Shown here piece after piece: positions 34,397 through 43,696 of a stretch of 64,000 nucleotides of DNA (positions are counted from its first letter, which is position 1; each line of letters starts with the position of its first letter). This DNA is from Silene conica (lineage: Eukaryota; Streptophyta; Magnoliopsida; Caryophyllales; Caryophyllaceae): positions 68,375,460 to 68,439,459 of the forward strand of contig CM055317.2 in assembly GCA_029255685.2 (NCBI GenBank). The letters are read 5' to 3'. Made by a program: the position numbers and the translations under genes. Below the pieces are notes generated by a model. It searched no databases, was not told where the DNA came from, and was given only the letters and a program-made list of their open reading frames with translations.

Positions 34397-37267
34397 CTAT
34401 CCGCTAAAGATGCGGAAGATATCCGACCACGGCTTCTGACGACATGCCGTAGTCTCCACGGTTTTTGCTTTAGTAGCAAAACACATCTTCTTTCCGTCGT
34501 CGCAAAGTATTTGCGACGGTCTCTCTTCTTGAGCTTGCCTCCTCTTCTTTTTCTCCTCCCGATCCACGACGTCTGGATCCTCATCCTCTTCATAGCTTAA
34601 GCATCCCATTCCTCCTCTCCGGACGATGTCTTCCTTCACTTTGGGTTTCCCCAAACCAGTTCCTGCAATAGTCATAATAGAAGTGTCCTCCATATTGCTC
34701 CCAATCTGGGGCGGAGGTGTAAAAACAGATACAGGAACAGGTAATAAAGGTGGAGAAGTAGTGATGACCTCATACTTTTTCTCAGAAGTGATAGCATTAC
34801 ATGTGATGGGGGTCATAACATCCTTCTTCCTATAGGATAGTCCATAGATAATAGAATGCTTGCCTACTTTGAAGGTTAGAGTCCCAGTACCTACATCTAT
34901 AATGGCACCCGTAGTGTGAAGAAAGGGTCTTCCTAGAATTATAGGTATATGGGCATCCTCTGGGATGTCCAAAACTACAAAGTCGACTGGGAAGAAGAAC
35001 CTGTCGATACGGACAGGGATGTTTTCTAACACCCCTACAGGTTCCATAGATGTGCGATCAGCCATCTGGACTGTCATACTGGTCACTGCAAATTCGGTCA
35101 TTCCTAGTTTTAAGGCAACGCTTAGGGGCATGACACTTATACTAGCACCTAAGTCGCATAGAGCCTTCTTAACTGGGAAGGTTCCTATATTACAGGGGAC
35201 AGAAAAACTACCAGGGTCTTCTAGTTTATGAGGGGCAATGACATGCGTTAAATAACTGGATGACTCTTCAGTGAGGGCTACCGACTCAACCTTTTCTAGA
35301 GACCTCTTTCGTGACAAAAGTTGTCTCATGAATTTAAGATATGAAGGAACCTGTTGAACTAATTCTAAAAATGGGACTTGAACATTCAATGAACGAATCA
35401 CATCTTTAAATTTGTCAAAAGATACCTGATCCTTTGAAGGCACGAGTCTCTCTGGAAAAGGAGCAGCTGAGGATTCCGTATTTGCAGCCCTTTTTAAAAA
35501 CCTGGGGGTCTTGTCACCCCTGAAAAGGAAATCCCGCAAGTTATTCGGCAAATCTGGACGAAAGGGAACTTCAGGTTCTGCTTCAATGGTCGGTCGACCA
35601 GAATCTTCGGTCGGTCGACCAGTCTCCTGTTCAGGCAAAATTTCCGGATCCTGATCTGCGGTCGGTCGACCAGATTTTTCGGTCGGTCGACCGCCTTCGC
35701 TGCTACTCGCCTGTTTTTCTTTCTCAGCCCCCACTTTAGCTCCACTTCGCAGGGTTACGACGTTTAGAGTCTCCTTCTTCTGGTCTGGTTTGGTCGGAAG
35801 TTGACCCGGTGCCCTAGTATCATTCTTGCTCGCGATCTGAGCAATCTGGGACTCTAACATCTTCATCCCTGCCTCTCTAGCCTGTGACTCCTTCTGAACC
35901 AACCCGATAAGATTTTGGATAAGAGCATCTGTGTTGGGTGGTGGATTAGAAGGTGGTTGAGGGTTGAAAGGTGGTCTTTGGAAGTTTTGTTTATGTGGGG
36001 GTACATAAGTGGAATTTTGCTGAGGTTGCGTGTGTTGTGGGTTTTGAACATTCTGGCTTGTCCACCTCAAGTTGGGATGGACATTATTATTATTTGGGTC
36101 ATAGAAATTGTTCCCACGATAATGCTGAAAAGCGGCACATGTTTCATTAGATGAAGTACAGAACTTTGACACATGCCCTTCTCCACCGCACCTTTCACAA
36201 GCAAAGGGTCCGTCCTGAACGGCGTTCACTTGGTAAATTCCTCCCTTGCTTCCACTCCCTAGATCGAGCTTTCCTGCAGCCTCAAATTTTTCTAACTTGG
36301 CTGTCAAGGCCTCAATTGCTGACAGGTTGTACTCGTTTTTTCTCTGATTTCCTCTGGAAGTACCATGCTCAGCACGGTGCACAGCAACATCTTCTATTAA
36401 CTTGAGACCCTTAGTCTCTCCTGAATTATCTTGGAATCTCCCATTAGCTGCAGCATCTAAATAGGCCCTGTTGTCATCATAGAGGCCATTGTAGAACTGG
36501 TTGCAAAGAAACCATTGTTCGAATCCGTGATGTGGTATGGATCGAACAAGTCTCTTGAACCTGTCCCACGCCTCGCTAAAGTCTTCATTGGGACCTTGCT
36601 TGAAATTAGTAATCTGCGCCCTCAGAGCATTAGTCTTTGATGCAGAATAGTATTTCCTGTAGAATGCTAAGGCCAAGGTGTTCCAATCTGTGACTCCCGC
36701 AACAGTGCGATCAAGATCTCTGTACCACTCTCTCGCAGAGTCCCTAAGGGAGAAGATAAACATGGTCTGTTTAATCTGGTCCTGCGTTACTCCTTCTGGG
36801 GGTGCTATAGAGCATATGTAATCTGTGAAGATTTCAATATGCTTAGCAGCATCCTCATTGGCCGAGCCTCCAAATTGGTTTCTTTCAACCATAGTAATAT
36901 AGGCAGGCTTGGCCTCGAATGGCTTCCCAGTACCTGCAGGTAAAGTGAACCCTTTGTATAGGTCCTTTGCCTGAGGCATAGAGTGACTGGCAATAGTAGC
37001 TTCCTCTGTCATGTTCTCTTCTTCTTTAGGAAAAACTGGAAAGTAGGTAAAAGATGGTGTTTTTGGTGAAGGTGGATTGATGGGTGAATTTGGTTGTGAA
37101 GGTGGTGTTTTTGGTGAAGATGGTGGTAATTCGAATAAGCCTTCTTGAAATAAGGAAGATGGTGAGCCTCCTTCCTGATTTGCTAGAAGTTGCTTTCTTC
37201 TTTCTCTAAGAGTCCTCTCAATTTCGAGGTCAAGTGGTAGGAGTTCTCCTTGAACTGACCTGCGCAT
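34397..37267 (-). CDS. Athila-1 gag-protease polyprotein (956 aa, open)
   Basis: A single open frame from MRRSVQGELLPLD. The retrotransposon gag domain is at about residues 140-290 (AREWYRDLDRTVAGVTDW, FYRKYYSASKTNALR). A CCHC knuckle, CERCGGEGHVSKFC, comes near residue 360. Two GRPT-x3-GRPT repeats (about 527-562) are encoded by two paired-palindrome modules. The aspartic protease has the active-site ALCDLGASISVMP and the DFVVLDIPEDAHIPIILGRPF strand. The frame ends soon after protease without RT. An intact gag on an element lacking RT suggests selection for packaging in trans, or recent loss. Confidence 0.9.
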   Translation of the reverse strand: MRRSVQGELLPLDLEIERTLRERRKQLLANQEGGSPSSLFQEGLFELPPSSPKTPPSQPNSPINPPSPKTPSFTYFPVFPKEEENMTEEATIASHSMPQAKDLYKGFTLPAGTGKPFEAKPAYITMVERNQFGGSANEDAAKHIEIFTDYICSIAPPEGVTQDQIKQTMFIFSLRDSAREWYRDLDRTVAGVTDWNTLALAFYRKYYSASKTNALRAQITNFKQGPNEDFSEAWDRFKRLVRSIPHHGFEQWFLCNQFYNGLYDDNRAYLDAAANGRFQDNSGETKGLKLIEDVAVHRAEHGTSRGNQRKNEYNLSAIEALTAKLEKFEAAGKLDLGSGSKGGIYQVNAVQDGPFACERCGGEGHVSKFCTSSNETCAAFQHYRGNNFYDPNNNNVHPNLRWTSQNVQNPQHTQPQQNSTYVPPHKQNFQRPPFNPQPPSNPPPNTDALIQNLIGLVQKESQAREAGMKMLESQIAQIASKNDTRAPGQLPTKPDQKKETLNVVTLRSGAKVGAEKEKQASSSEGGRPTEKSGRPTADQDPEILPEQETGRPTEDSGRPTIEAEPEVPFRPDLPNNLRDFLFRGDKTPRFLKRAANTESSAAPFPERLVPSKDQVSFDKFKDVIRSLNVQVPFLELVQQVPSYLKFMRQLLSRKRSLEKVESVALTEESSSYLTHVIAPHKLEDPGSFSVPCNIGTFPVKKALCDLGASISVMPLSVALKLGMTEFAVTSMTVQMADRTSMEPVGVLENIPVRIDRFFFPVDFVVLDIPEDAHIPIILGRPFLHTTGAIIDVGTGTLTFKVGKHSIIYGLSYRKKDVMTPITCNAITSEKKYEVITTSPPLLPVPVSVFTPPPQIGSNMEDTSIMTIAGTGLGKPKVKEDIVRRGGMGCLSYEEDEDPDVVDREEKKKRRQAQEERPSQILCDDGKKMCFATKAKTVETTACRQKPWSDIFRIFSG
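35588..35620. repeat. Paired-palindrome module in Athila-1 gag
   Basis: GGTCGGTCGACC twice, 9 bases apart. On the coding strand it reads GRPTEDSGRPT in frame. Confidence 0.95.
35660..35692. repeat. Paired-palindrome module in Athila-1 gag
   Basis: GGTCGGTCGACC twice, 9 bases apart. It encodes GRPTEKSGRPT and lies 72 bp (24 codons) from its neighbour. Confidence 0.95.
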
Positions 37268-37364
37268 AAGATGGAAACTACAAGAAAAAAGTGAGAAGGT
37301 TTAAGGAACAAAAAGTTCCTAAAACAAAAAGGGAAACAAAAACAAAAAACAATAAACACTGGCG

Positions 37365-37392
37365 TCACCTCCTCGGCAACGGCGCCAAAATT
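37365..37392 (-). other. Athila-1 primer-binding site (tRNA-Asp)
   Basis: Next to the 5' LTR on the minus strand, TGGCGCCGTTGCCGAGGA is complementary to the 3' end of tRNA-Asp, the primer used by Athila. One base differs from the Athila-2 site. Confidence 0.85.
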
Positions 37393-37985
37393 TGATGCCC
37401 GTCGTTGAGGGTACCAAAGATAAATTTATAATTCCTAACTTTAACAATAGATAGCGAAAGTCAGGGTCGAACCACAAGGAGGCGGGGAATGTTTATTGTT
37501 GAATGTTAATGTTTAAAGGTAACAAATTTGGGGGTTTTATTGGTTGATTACTATATCTAAGGCAAAGATTAAAATAAACAAAAAATAAAAGATGAGAATA
37601 AAATATAATAAAAAGGGATGCTAGGATGTTTGGGTAATAAATAACTAAGGTAAAATAAATCCTAGGTCAACATGTATTGCAGTCGCGTAAGGGGGTGTAA
37701 CATATCTTTTTAGGTCTATGCTACCTAATAGCTCCTTTCGGCATATGCTATTAGTTCCTAGGTCTCACAATTATTGGGTGTCAACAATAAGGGTGATTCC
37801 TAAATTCCAGGTCACATACCTTTCAGCCTTGAGTAACCTATCCGTCTTAAGGTGTAAACCAATGCCCTTCCCGTATCTTTCAATCTTGGGTAGGTCATTA
37901 CTAACATCCTACAAGTCTCCTTATGGTCTCATTGCAGGATATTATAATTGACAAGAAAAGACGAAATAAGAATACATACGCGGGT

Positions 37986-38059
37986 GGTCGACCGACCAGC
38001 TACTCCAGTCGGCCGACCACGGCCTCGGTCGACCGACCAGCTATTCCGGTCGGCCGACC
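37986..38059. repeat. Two paired-palindrome modules, Athila-1 right LTR
   Basis: Modules at 37986-38018 and 38027-38059, with centres AC-GC and AC-GC. In the second module both half-sites are intact. Confidence 0.95.
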
Positions 38060-38544
38060 GTGGTCCTGCTACAGGTCGGTTTTTCGAATTACATTTTCCT
38101 ATGCATATTATCCCCTACATCCTAACATATGAAAATTAGCTACTCATGATTGTTAAGATGATTATAAAATTGGGAATAAACATGGAGAACATAGTAAATA
38201 ATCTAAGCATGCAAGATTCAATAAAGCTTGGGATTCTAACTTAACAATTGTAATAAAAACAAGAACGATAATAAAGCAAGATTAAAAGAGTAATTACCAC
38301 AATTTGGAATTAGGGCAGAAAGAAACTAACTTTATTGATGAATGCTTGGGAACTATTGAAAGATTACAAAACTAAAGCTTGAATAAAACTAAGTATGATA
38401 AAACTTGATGCTAGATGATTCGATGCAAAACTTGATAATAAACCCTAGCTACAAGATTAGCTTATATAGGGTAAGAGATTAGAGTTTCCTAAAGACTCTA
38501 ATTCTAATTTATTTCCGAAAAAGAATCGTATGGGCTTCTGTTGT

Positions 38545-38677
38545 GGTCGGTCGACCTACTATATGGGTCGGTCGACCGTTTCTTGCTGGGCTTCTTTTAT
38601 TTCCGGCATTCCTTGAAATTTGGGCTTCATTAAAATTCAGGACTGGTCGGCCGACCCGTTTGGGTGGTCGGTCGACC
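38545..38677. repeat. Two paired-palindrome modules, Athila-1 right LTR
   Basis: Modules at 38545-38577 (GT-GT) and 38645-38677 (GC-GT), each with a 9-base spacer. Confidence 0.95.
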
Positions 38678-38947
38678 GCCTCTGTACGGAAATCTTCGGA
38701 TTTCTCTTGTTTTGACTTTTGGCACTTGACTTTGACTCCAGTTGACTTTCCATTAATTCCCTAATTAAGCAAAAGACTTGAGGATATGGATTTGGTGCTA
38801 AATTGCTTCTTTTCCGCATAAATCTGCAAAAGTGCATAAAAATACGAAAGTACACGATTTGTGGGAAATAAAGGCTAAAACATAGTAAATGAGCGACCAA
38901 ATACGTGTAAAAATAGATGTAAAACATCAGAAAATAGACACGTATCA

Positions 38948-39137
38948 AATTCCCCAAACCAAACCCTTGCTTGCCCTCAAGCAAGAAATAGACTCGATCC
39001 TAACTAATGGAACGATTTCAATCTCAGAGCGAAATTTACATGTAAGCCTATACCAATGCCAAGAACAAAATGAGAAAGTATATAAATCATGCAAACGAGT
39101 TATAGTGTCGTCAAACTTGCAACACTAGAGACTATAG
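38948..39137 (-). mobile_element. Tail of a second Athila-1 copy; unoccupied CACTA-2 target
   Basis: It repeats the sequence that follows the left LTR (27381-27517, then 32511 onward) without CACTA-2, so it shows the empty CACTA-2 site. It ends at GAGACTATAG, where Copia integrase begins within an overlapping GACTATAG repeat. This is a deletion breakpoint. Confidence 0.9.
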
Positions 39138-39920
39138 ACTATAGTCATCCACTATTGTCAAGAAATAAGATGCACCATTTAAAGCCAAAACCCTATACCC
39201 TCCCCAAAGATCAACATGTATAAGATCAAAAGGAGCATGAGTTACAGAGGTACTGATGGGAAAAGGACTCTTGTGATGCTCGGCCATTAAACAAGTATCA
39301 CAGTGAAAACTGTTATCATTGAATGAAACAGAAGGCAACTTTTTTACATGTCTCATGGTTGCCAAGGCACTATGACCTAGTCTGGCATGCAGTAAGTAAA
39401 CATCAGTAGATGCCACAAGATTAGCATAGGAACTAGTGCTAAACATAGCCTGTTTACAGTTATTATCATTATTCTTAGACATACTATGGAGATGATAAAT
39501 GCCAGCAAGCTTCTGACCAGAGCAAAGGACCTCATTAGTTGTACTGTCCTGGACAAAACACCCATGATTATGAAAGTTAGCACATAATCCAGGTGTGGTC
39601 AGAAGTTTCCCTAGGGAAAGCAAATTATGTCTAAACTCAGGAAGGTAAAGTACTTTGTGTAAGGTCAGTTTGTCTGATATGTGTACATCACCAATAGAAT
39701 GCACTGATTTGGTCTGTCCATCAGGTAATGTGACTGATAAAGGCTTAACTAAGTGCTGAACATTATGCAAATTAGTCAAGTTATATGTCATGTGATCTGA
39801 AGCACCAGAATCAATGATCCAATTTGCATCAATTAAAGTATGTTGTTGAATGTGAGCACTGGCAGCAAGAAGGATACCTGGAGTGTGAGATGAAACACTG
39901 GTGGTAGCAGTATTTTGGCA
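39138..39920 (-). pseudogene. Copia pol: protease and start of integrase
   Basis: In frame with gag after a TAG. It reads WIIDSGASDHMTYN, the Copia protease active site (DSGA), then the GAG-pre-integrase region with HARLGH and the zinc-binding FHCDTCLMAEHH, and the integrase start DLIHVDLWGG ... TIVDDYS. It breaks off at VDDYS, inside the integrase core, where the Athila-1 tail begins. The rest of the catalytic core is missing from the window. Confidence 0.9.
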
Positions 39921-41036
39921 CTACAATTTAAAAACTTCCTTAGCTATGGCTTGAACTAAGGCTGCATTGATCATTGGTGACTCCTGAATCTCCAGTGGTG
40001 TATCCATTTCATAACCCTGCACCTCCTCAGCATTCCCCGCAAACCTTTTCTCAGCATCAGGTTTTGCAGAAACAAATGTAGTTGCTGTGTTTTTCTGCTG
40101 AACATTGCCTCTTTTGGCCTGCTCTCTCTTATGCACCCAACAAAACTCAAGAAAGTGACCATTCTTGTTATACCTTGTACAGTAATATACAGGTTTCTCA
40201 CCATCAGCACCTAAACCATCAGGCTTATCATACCTGACCTTCTTATTGTCACGTCTCCAAACATTCTTAGCATATGTTTGAGTAGCAGCCAAAGCAATGC
40301 TATCAGTATTCAGAACAGTATCAACATCATTAGTAATATTGATCTGAACTTCAGCTTGATGAATCTTTGCATAAACTTGATTGATATTAGGAAGAGGATC
40401 AAGTGCAAGAATCTGATTGCGAATAGGATCATATTTCTTATGTAATCCCATAAGAAAATCCAGAATGTGATGTGTGTTTTCTCTTTGAACATTTTTCTTC
40501 AAAAGATTATAGGTACATGTGGCGATAGCACCACAATCACATTCAGGAAGAGGATCAAGAGACCTGATGTTTTCCCAACCTGAACGTAATTTGGCATAAT
40601 ATTCTGCTATAGTAAGATCAACCTGTTTGATTTGAGCAACATCTTGCCTGAGTTGATAAAGAAACGGAGCGTTTGATTGATTAAAACGCTCATACAATTC
40701 CTCCCATAGCTGTTTGCTAGAAGTTACATAAGAAAAACTTTTAGCAATGTCTTCAGCCAAAGAAAACTGGATCCAACGCATAACAGTGTAGTCTGTTCTA
40801 ATCCAGTCCTGATATTTAGCATTATCAGTAGCAGGTTGAGGAAAGGTTCCATTGATGAATCCAAGCTTATTCTTGGAGATTAATGCAATTCCCATATTCC
40901 TGGACCAATGAAGAAATGCTTTGCCAGAGAATACTTGCGGGAGAAGTTGGAGAGTATTCTGATCTCTTGTGGTAAGATAGAGTGGATCTTTATAAACTGA
41001 ATCAGTAGCAGAGCCAGTAGTAGTCGTAGGCGCCAT
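39921..41036 (-). pseudogene. Copia gag
   Basis: The start is the ATG of MAPTTTTGSATDSVY at 41036; the frame is open upstream but begins before the leader. The N-terminal LYLTTRDQN...FSGKAFLHWSRNM is of the Retrotran_gag_3 type. The knuckle region YYCTRYNKNGHFLEFC has lost one cysteine of CX2C. The frame ends at TAG (39921-39923), and the same frame continues into protease, so the stop interrupts an original gag-pol. Confidence 0.9.
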
Positions 41037-41166
41037 TGATGAATGCAGCGAAATAAGTGTGATTTTGTTTGATTTTGTTTGTGTTTTCAGAAAGAATTGC
41101 AAGAATTATGCAGAAATAATGAATGTTGAATCACAGAAATGATTGATTTAATCACTCAATCAGGAT

Positions 41167-41184
41167 CAATTGACGATGATACCA
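41167..41184 (-). other. Copia primer-binding site
   Basis: On the minus strand, TGGTATCATCG directly follows the 5' LTR. It agrees with the first eight bases of the usual initiator tRNA-Met site TGGTATCAGAGC. Confidence 0.7.
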
Positions 41185-41547
41185 TGTTAAATTGTAGTTT
41201 TGATGATTTGCAGATGTAAACAATTGATCAAAAATGGTTGAACAAAGAGGGTAAATAATGTTCTGATGTATATTGATCAAGCTTAATTATGAATGTACAT
41301 GTATGTCTATATATATACAAGTATGTATCCAAAATATCTTGTATGAAAGAAAAATATCTGTAACAAACTATCTAACAAACTTCCTAACAACTTCTGTAAC
41401 AACTTCAACTGCCTACAGCCTAGATCCAAGTCAGCAGTAACAACATCAGAGGAGCAGTCCATCAGAAGTGAAGAAGGAAACAACAGGAAGAAGCCAGCAG
41501 CAGTATAGCAACGTTCAGAACTGAGGACTGATATCATAATATCAACA
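41185..41547 (-). repeat. 5' LTR of the Copia element
   Basis: 363 bp. By eye about seven substitutions from the left LTR. Confidence 0.95.
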
Positions 41548-41552
41548 AGTCT

Positions 41553-41830
41553 ACTATATTTGGAGGGAACGAAACAGAAGGATATTTGCCAATCAGGAAT
41601 GTGCTGAAGCTCGTATTGTGCATCAAATCAAAACTGCGGTTCGCATAAGAATATCTCCTATCATTCCAGAAGCAAGCAATTTATGAACTAATTTCTCTAG
41701 TCTTGTTTTTCTTTTCTGGTTTTGCTTTCTGAAGCTTAAATGCTTTGTAGTGGTTATTCCTTGTAAGAAATCTCCATCTTTTATTCCCCTTGTGGATGAA
41801 TATAAAGTGTAACTTCTTGCAAAAAAAAAA
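41553..41830 (+). mobile_element. LINE 3' end and poly(A)
   Basis: It continues the LINE frame with YYIWRERNRRIFANQ, a stop, a 3' untranslated part and an A-tract, followed by the LINE target duplication. Confidence 0.9.
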
Positions 41831-41878
41831 CTCTCAATCTTTATACTATCAAATCTATAGATTTGAAGAGATTGTGAA

Positions 41879-42500
41879 TAGGGATGACAGTGGATCGGGT
41901 ACCCAACCCAGACCCTTAGGGTCGGACCCTAATGGGTCGGGTATGGGTCTGAATTTTTGAGACCCACTCGGGTATGGGTCGGATATAAAAAAACTTCTGG
42001 TCGGGTCCGGGTCTTGGTCTTGGGACCCTACCCGACCCTTAGACCCTTGTATTTATTAAAAAAAAGAAAAACAAAAACAAAAAACACACTTACAAACGTC
42101 AATAACCAAAATAATACACACAAACAGATGACCCTTATTAGTTATCATTAATATACTATACGCATATCCAAATAACCATTAAGAATAACGAGGAAATTGA
42201 TGAAAATGATGAGTTTGGGTACGGTAAATGATATATTTAGGGTCGGGTACGGGTAATGATCCAAATAACCAAGACTTTGTAATTTAATTCGAACTTTGGT
42301 ACATTTTATTGAATGACATGTTTAGAAAAATTGGACCCTAGGGTAGACCCTACCCGGACCCAGACCCATTAGGGTCGGGTATGGGTCCATTAATTCCATA
42401 CCCTTTAGGGTCTGGGTCGGGTATGTGTCTAAGGTTTTTTACTTCGGGTCGGGTCGGGTCTTGCCGGACCCTACCCAGACCCTACCCATTGCCATCCCTA
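41879..42500. mobile_element. hAT-type MITE
   Basis: The ends TAGGGATGACAG... and ...TTGCCATCCCTA are inverted. The 8-bp flanks ATTGTGAA and ATTGTGAT differ at one base. GGGTCGGGTA/TACCCGACCC words fill both ends. It is related in style to the MITE at 317-1008. Confidence 0.85.
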
Positions 42501-42522
42501 ATTGTGATTGACTCCTTAAAAT

Positions 42523-43285
42523 CAGGGGCGAACCAAAGATTTTTTATTAGGGGTAGCGAATATCTTAAAACTATACTATTTGAAAATTGAAAATTGAAAA
42601 AACGTACTCCGTACTATGTAACACATAAAAATCCAAATTACAAATTCACAATGTACAATTAAATGGACGCAATGAAATGACTTGGAAGCTTCATTGTATT
42701 TTTCAATTCATCAGATCATTCTGTTATTTTCTTAAGATAATATTGATTTTGCATTGTAACTCACAACGAACTAATTTTTTTATGCAATGACATAAACTTT
42801 TTTCTTAGAATTCAACAACTTTTCTTTAGTTTTATTTTTTCTGCAATTTGATTCGTGCTTTATACTCTGTTATTAACAGAAAATTTAGTCGATTGACGAT
42901 AAAAATAATTTTTTACCCCTTAAATAATGAATATTAACAATTTGGAAATTTGCAGAAAATAACAAATTAATTAAAGAACCAAAGTTAATTACCTATATTT
43001 GATAACTTAATAAATTAAAGAAAATTAATGGATTACATACAAGGGCATTGGAAAAGTGAAAAAAAAAACCAAAAATTTGACTATGACAGGAATCGAACAT
43101 AGGAGGCTTTGCAAGATGTACCACTATCACTACCACTAAAACACATACTGGCAATGTTTTGCGCATCATCATTCATATTCTTTCGTTGCTTATATTCGGG
43201 GTAGCAAAAACATGACTTATCTATTGATTTTTTTTCACTTGGGGTAGCGGTTGCTACCCCTTACTACTTAATAGTTTCGCCAGTG
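42523..43285. mobile_element. hAT-type MITE with tRNA-like block
   Basis: It has a perfect 8-bp duplication, CTTAAAAT (42515-42522 and 43286-43293), and ends CAGGGGCGAA and TTTCGCCAGTG. Near 43086-43150, on the minus strand, GTTTTAGTGGTAGTG and GTTCGATTCCTG resemble the A and B boxes of a tRNA-Gly-like gene; this block is degenerate. Confidence 0.9.
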
Positions 43286-43317
43286 CTTAAAATTAGCAGT
43301 CTAAAAGAATTTTCTTA

Positions 43318-43696
43318 TCCGTCTACCCCTACTGCTAAAAAAATTTCTACCATTTTACTTTCATTTAAATGGTAAGTTGTTTAAAGGGTAAGTTATACAA
43401 GTATAATACAATTTTTTATCTATTTTAATTTTTATATGATTCAGATTTATTTCATAAAGTTTGATTATTTCCGTTAATAACATTAAAATTGAAAATTAAT
43501 TTCAATTTATAATAATCTTTAAAAACATAAATAAATTAATTTAATACCAATAAATCAATTATTTGGAGTCAAAATCATCTCCGAATTGATAATTTATATA
43601 TTTCTCATTTAAGTTCAAGTTGAATTATACTTGCACTAATATTTACGAACTTTTTAGAAACAGACCCGTACTTTTTCTGTACGGGCATAAAACTAG
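43318..43696 (+). mobile_element. Short Helitron-like element
   Basis: The 3' terminus has the hairpin CCCGTAC...GTACGGG (about 43665-43685) followed by CTAG|T. The 5' start TCCGTCTACC after an A is a guess. It encodes nothing. Confidence 0.55.

Larger units (their letters stand above)
37393..38947 (-). repeat. Athila-1 right LTR (shared by two element copies)
   Basis: 1,555 bp. It is the 5' LTR of the interior to its left and also the 3' LTR of the truncated copy to its right. The four modules are repeated here at 37986, 38027, 38545 and 38645. Confidence 0.95.
25825..39137 (-). mobile_element. Athila-1: recombined Athila-type (Gypsy) element, RT-less
   Basis: A left LTR (25825-27380), an interior with a gag-protease ORF and a right LTR (37393-38947) are followed by a second copy of the 3' internal tail (38948-39137). 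So the right LTR serves two element copies, as after unequal recombination. There is no RT, RNase H or integrase between LTRs, and after removing CACTA-2 the interior is only about 5 kb. The primer-binding site matches tRNA-Asp, as in Athila. The right junction deletes the rest of the second copy and part of the Copia integrase. Confidence 0.9.
19608..41547 (-). mobile_element. Copia-type LTR retrotransposon, interrupted and partly deleted
   Basis: Two 363-bp LTRs (TGTTAAATTG...ATATCAACA) are flanked by the 5-bp duplication AGTCT at 19603-19607 and 41548-41552. Removing it restores the LINE frame. The reading direction is minus: primer site at the right end, polypurine tract at the left. The order gag, protease, integrase start, RT, RNase H is the Copia order. 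It is split by CACTA-1 and by Athila-1, and most of the integrase is lost at the Athila-1 edge. By eye the LTRs differ at about 7 sites (about 2%), making it older than Athila-1. Confidence 0.95.
18038..41830 (+). mobile_element. 5'-truncated LINE containing a nested transposon stack
   Basis: The insertion is bounded by a 12-bp target duplication CTCTCAATCTTT (18026-18037 and 41831-41842) and ends in an A-tract, as non-LTR retrotransposons do. LINE sequence remains only at 18038-19607 and 41553-41830. The first part reads as the end of a reverse-transcriptase ORF (GGFNVKELLSWNRALLSKW) and a zf-RVT knuckle (CLCKQQMETHHHLFF) near 19395-19450, with stops. The second continues it (YYIWRERNRRIFAN). 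Everything between is later insertions. Confidence 0.9.
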
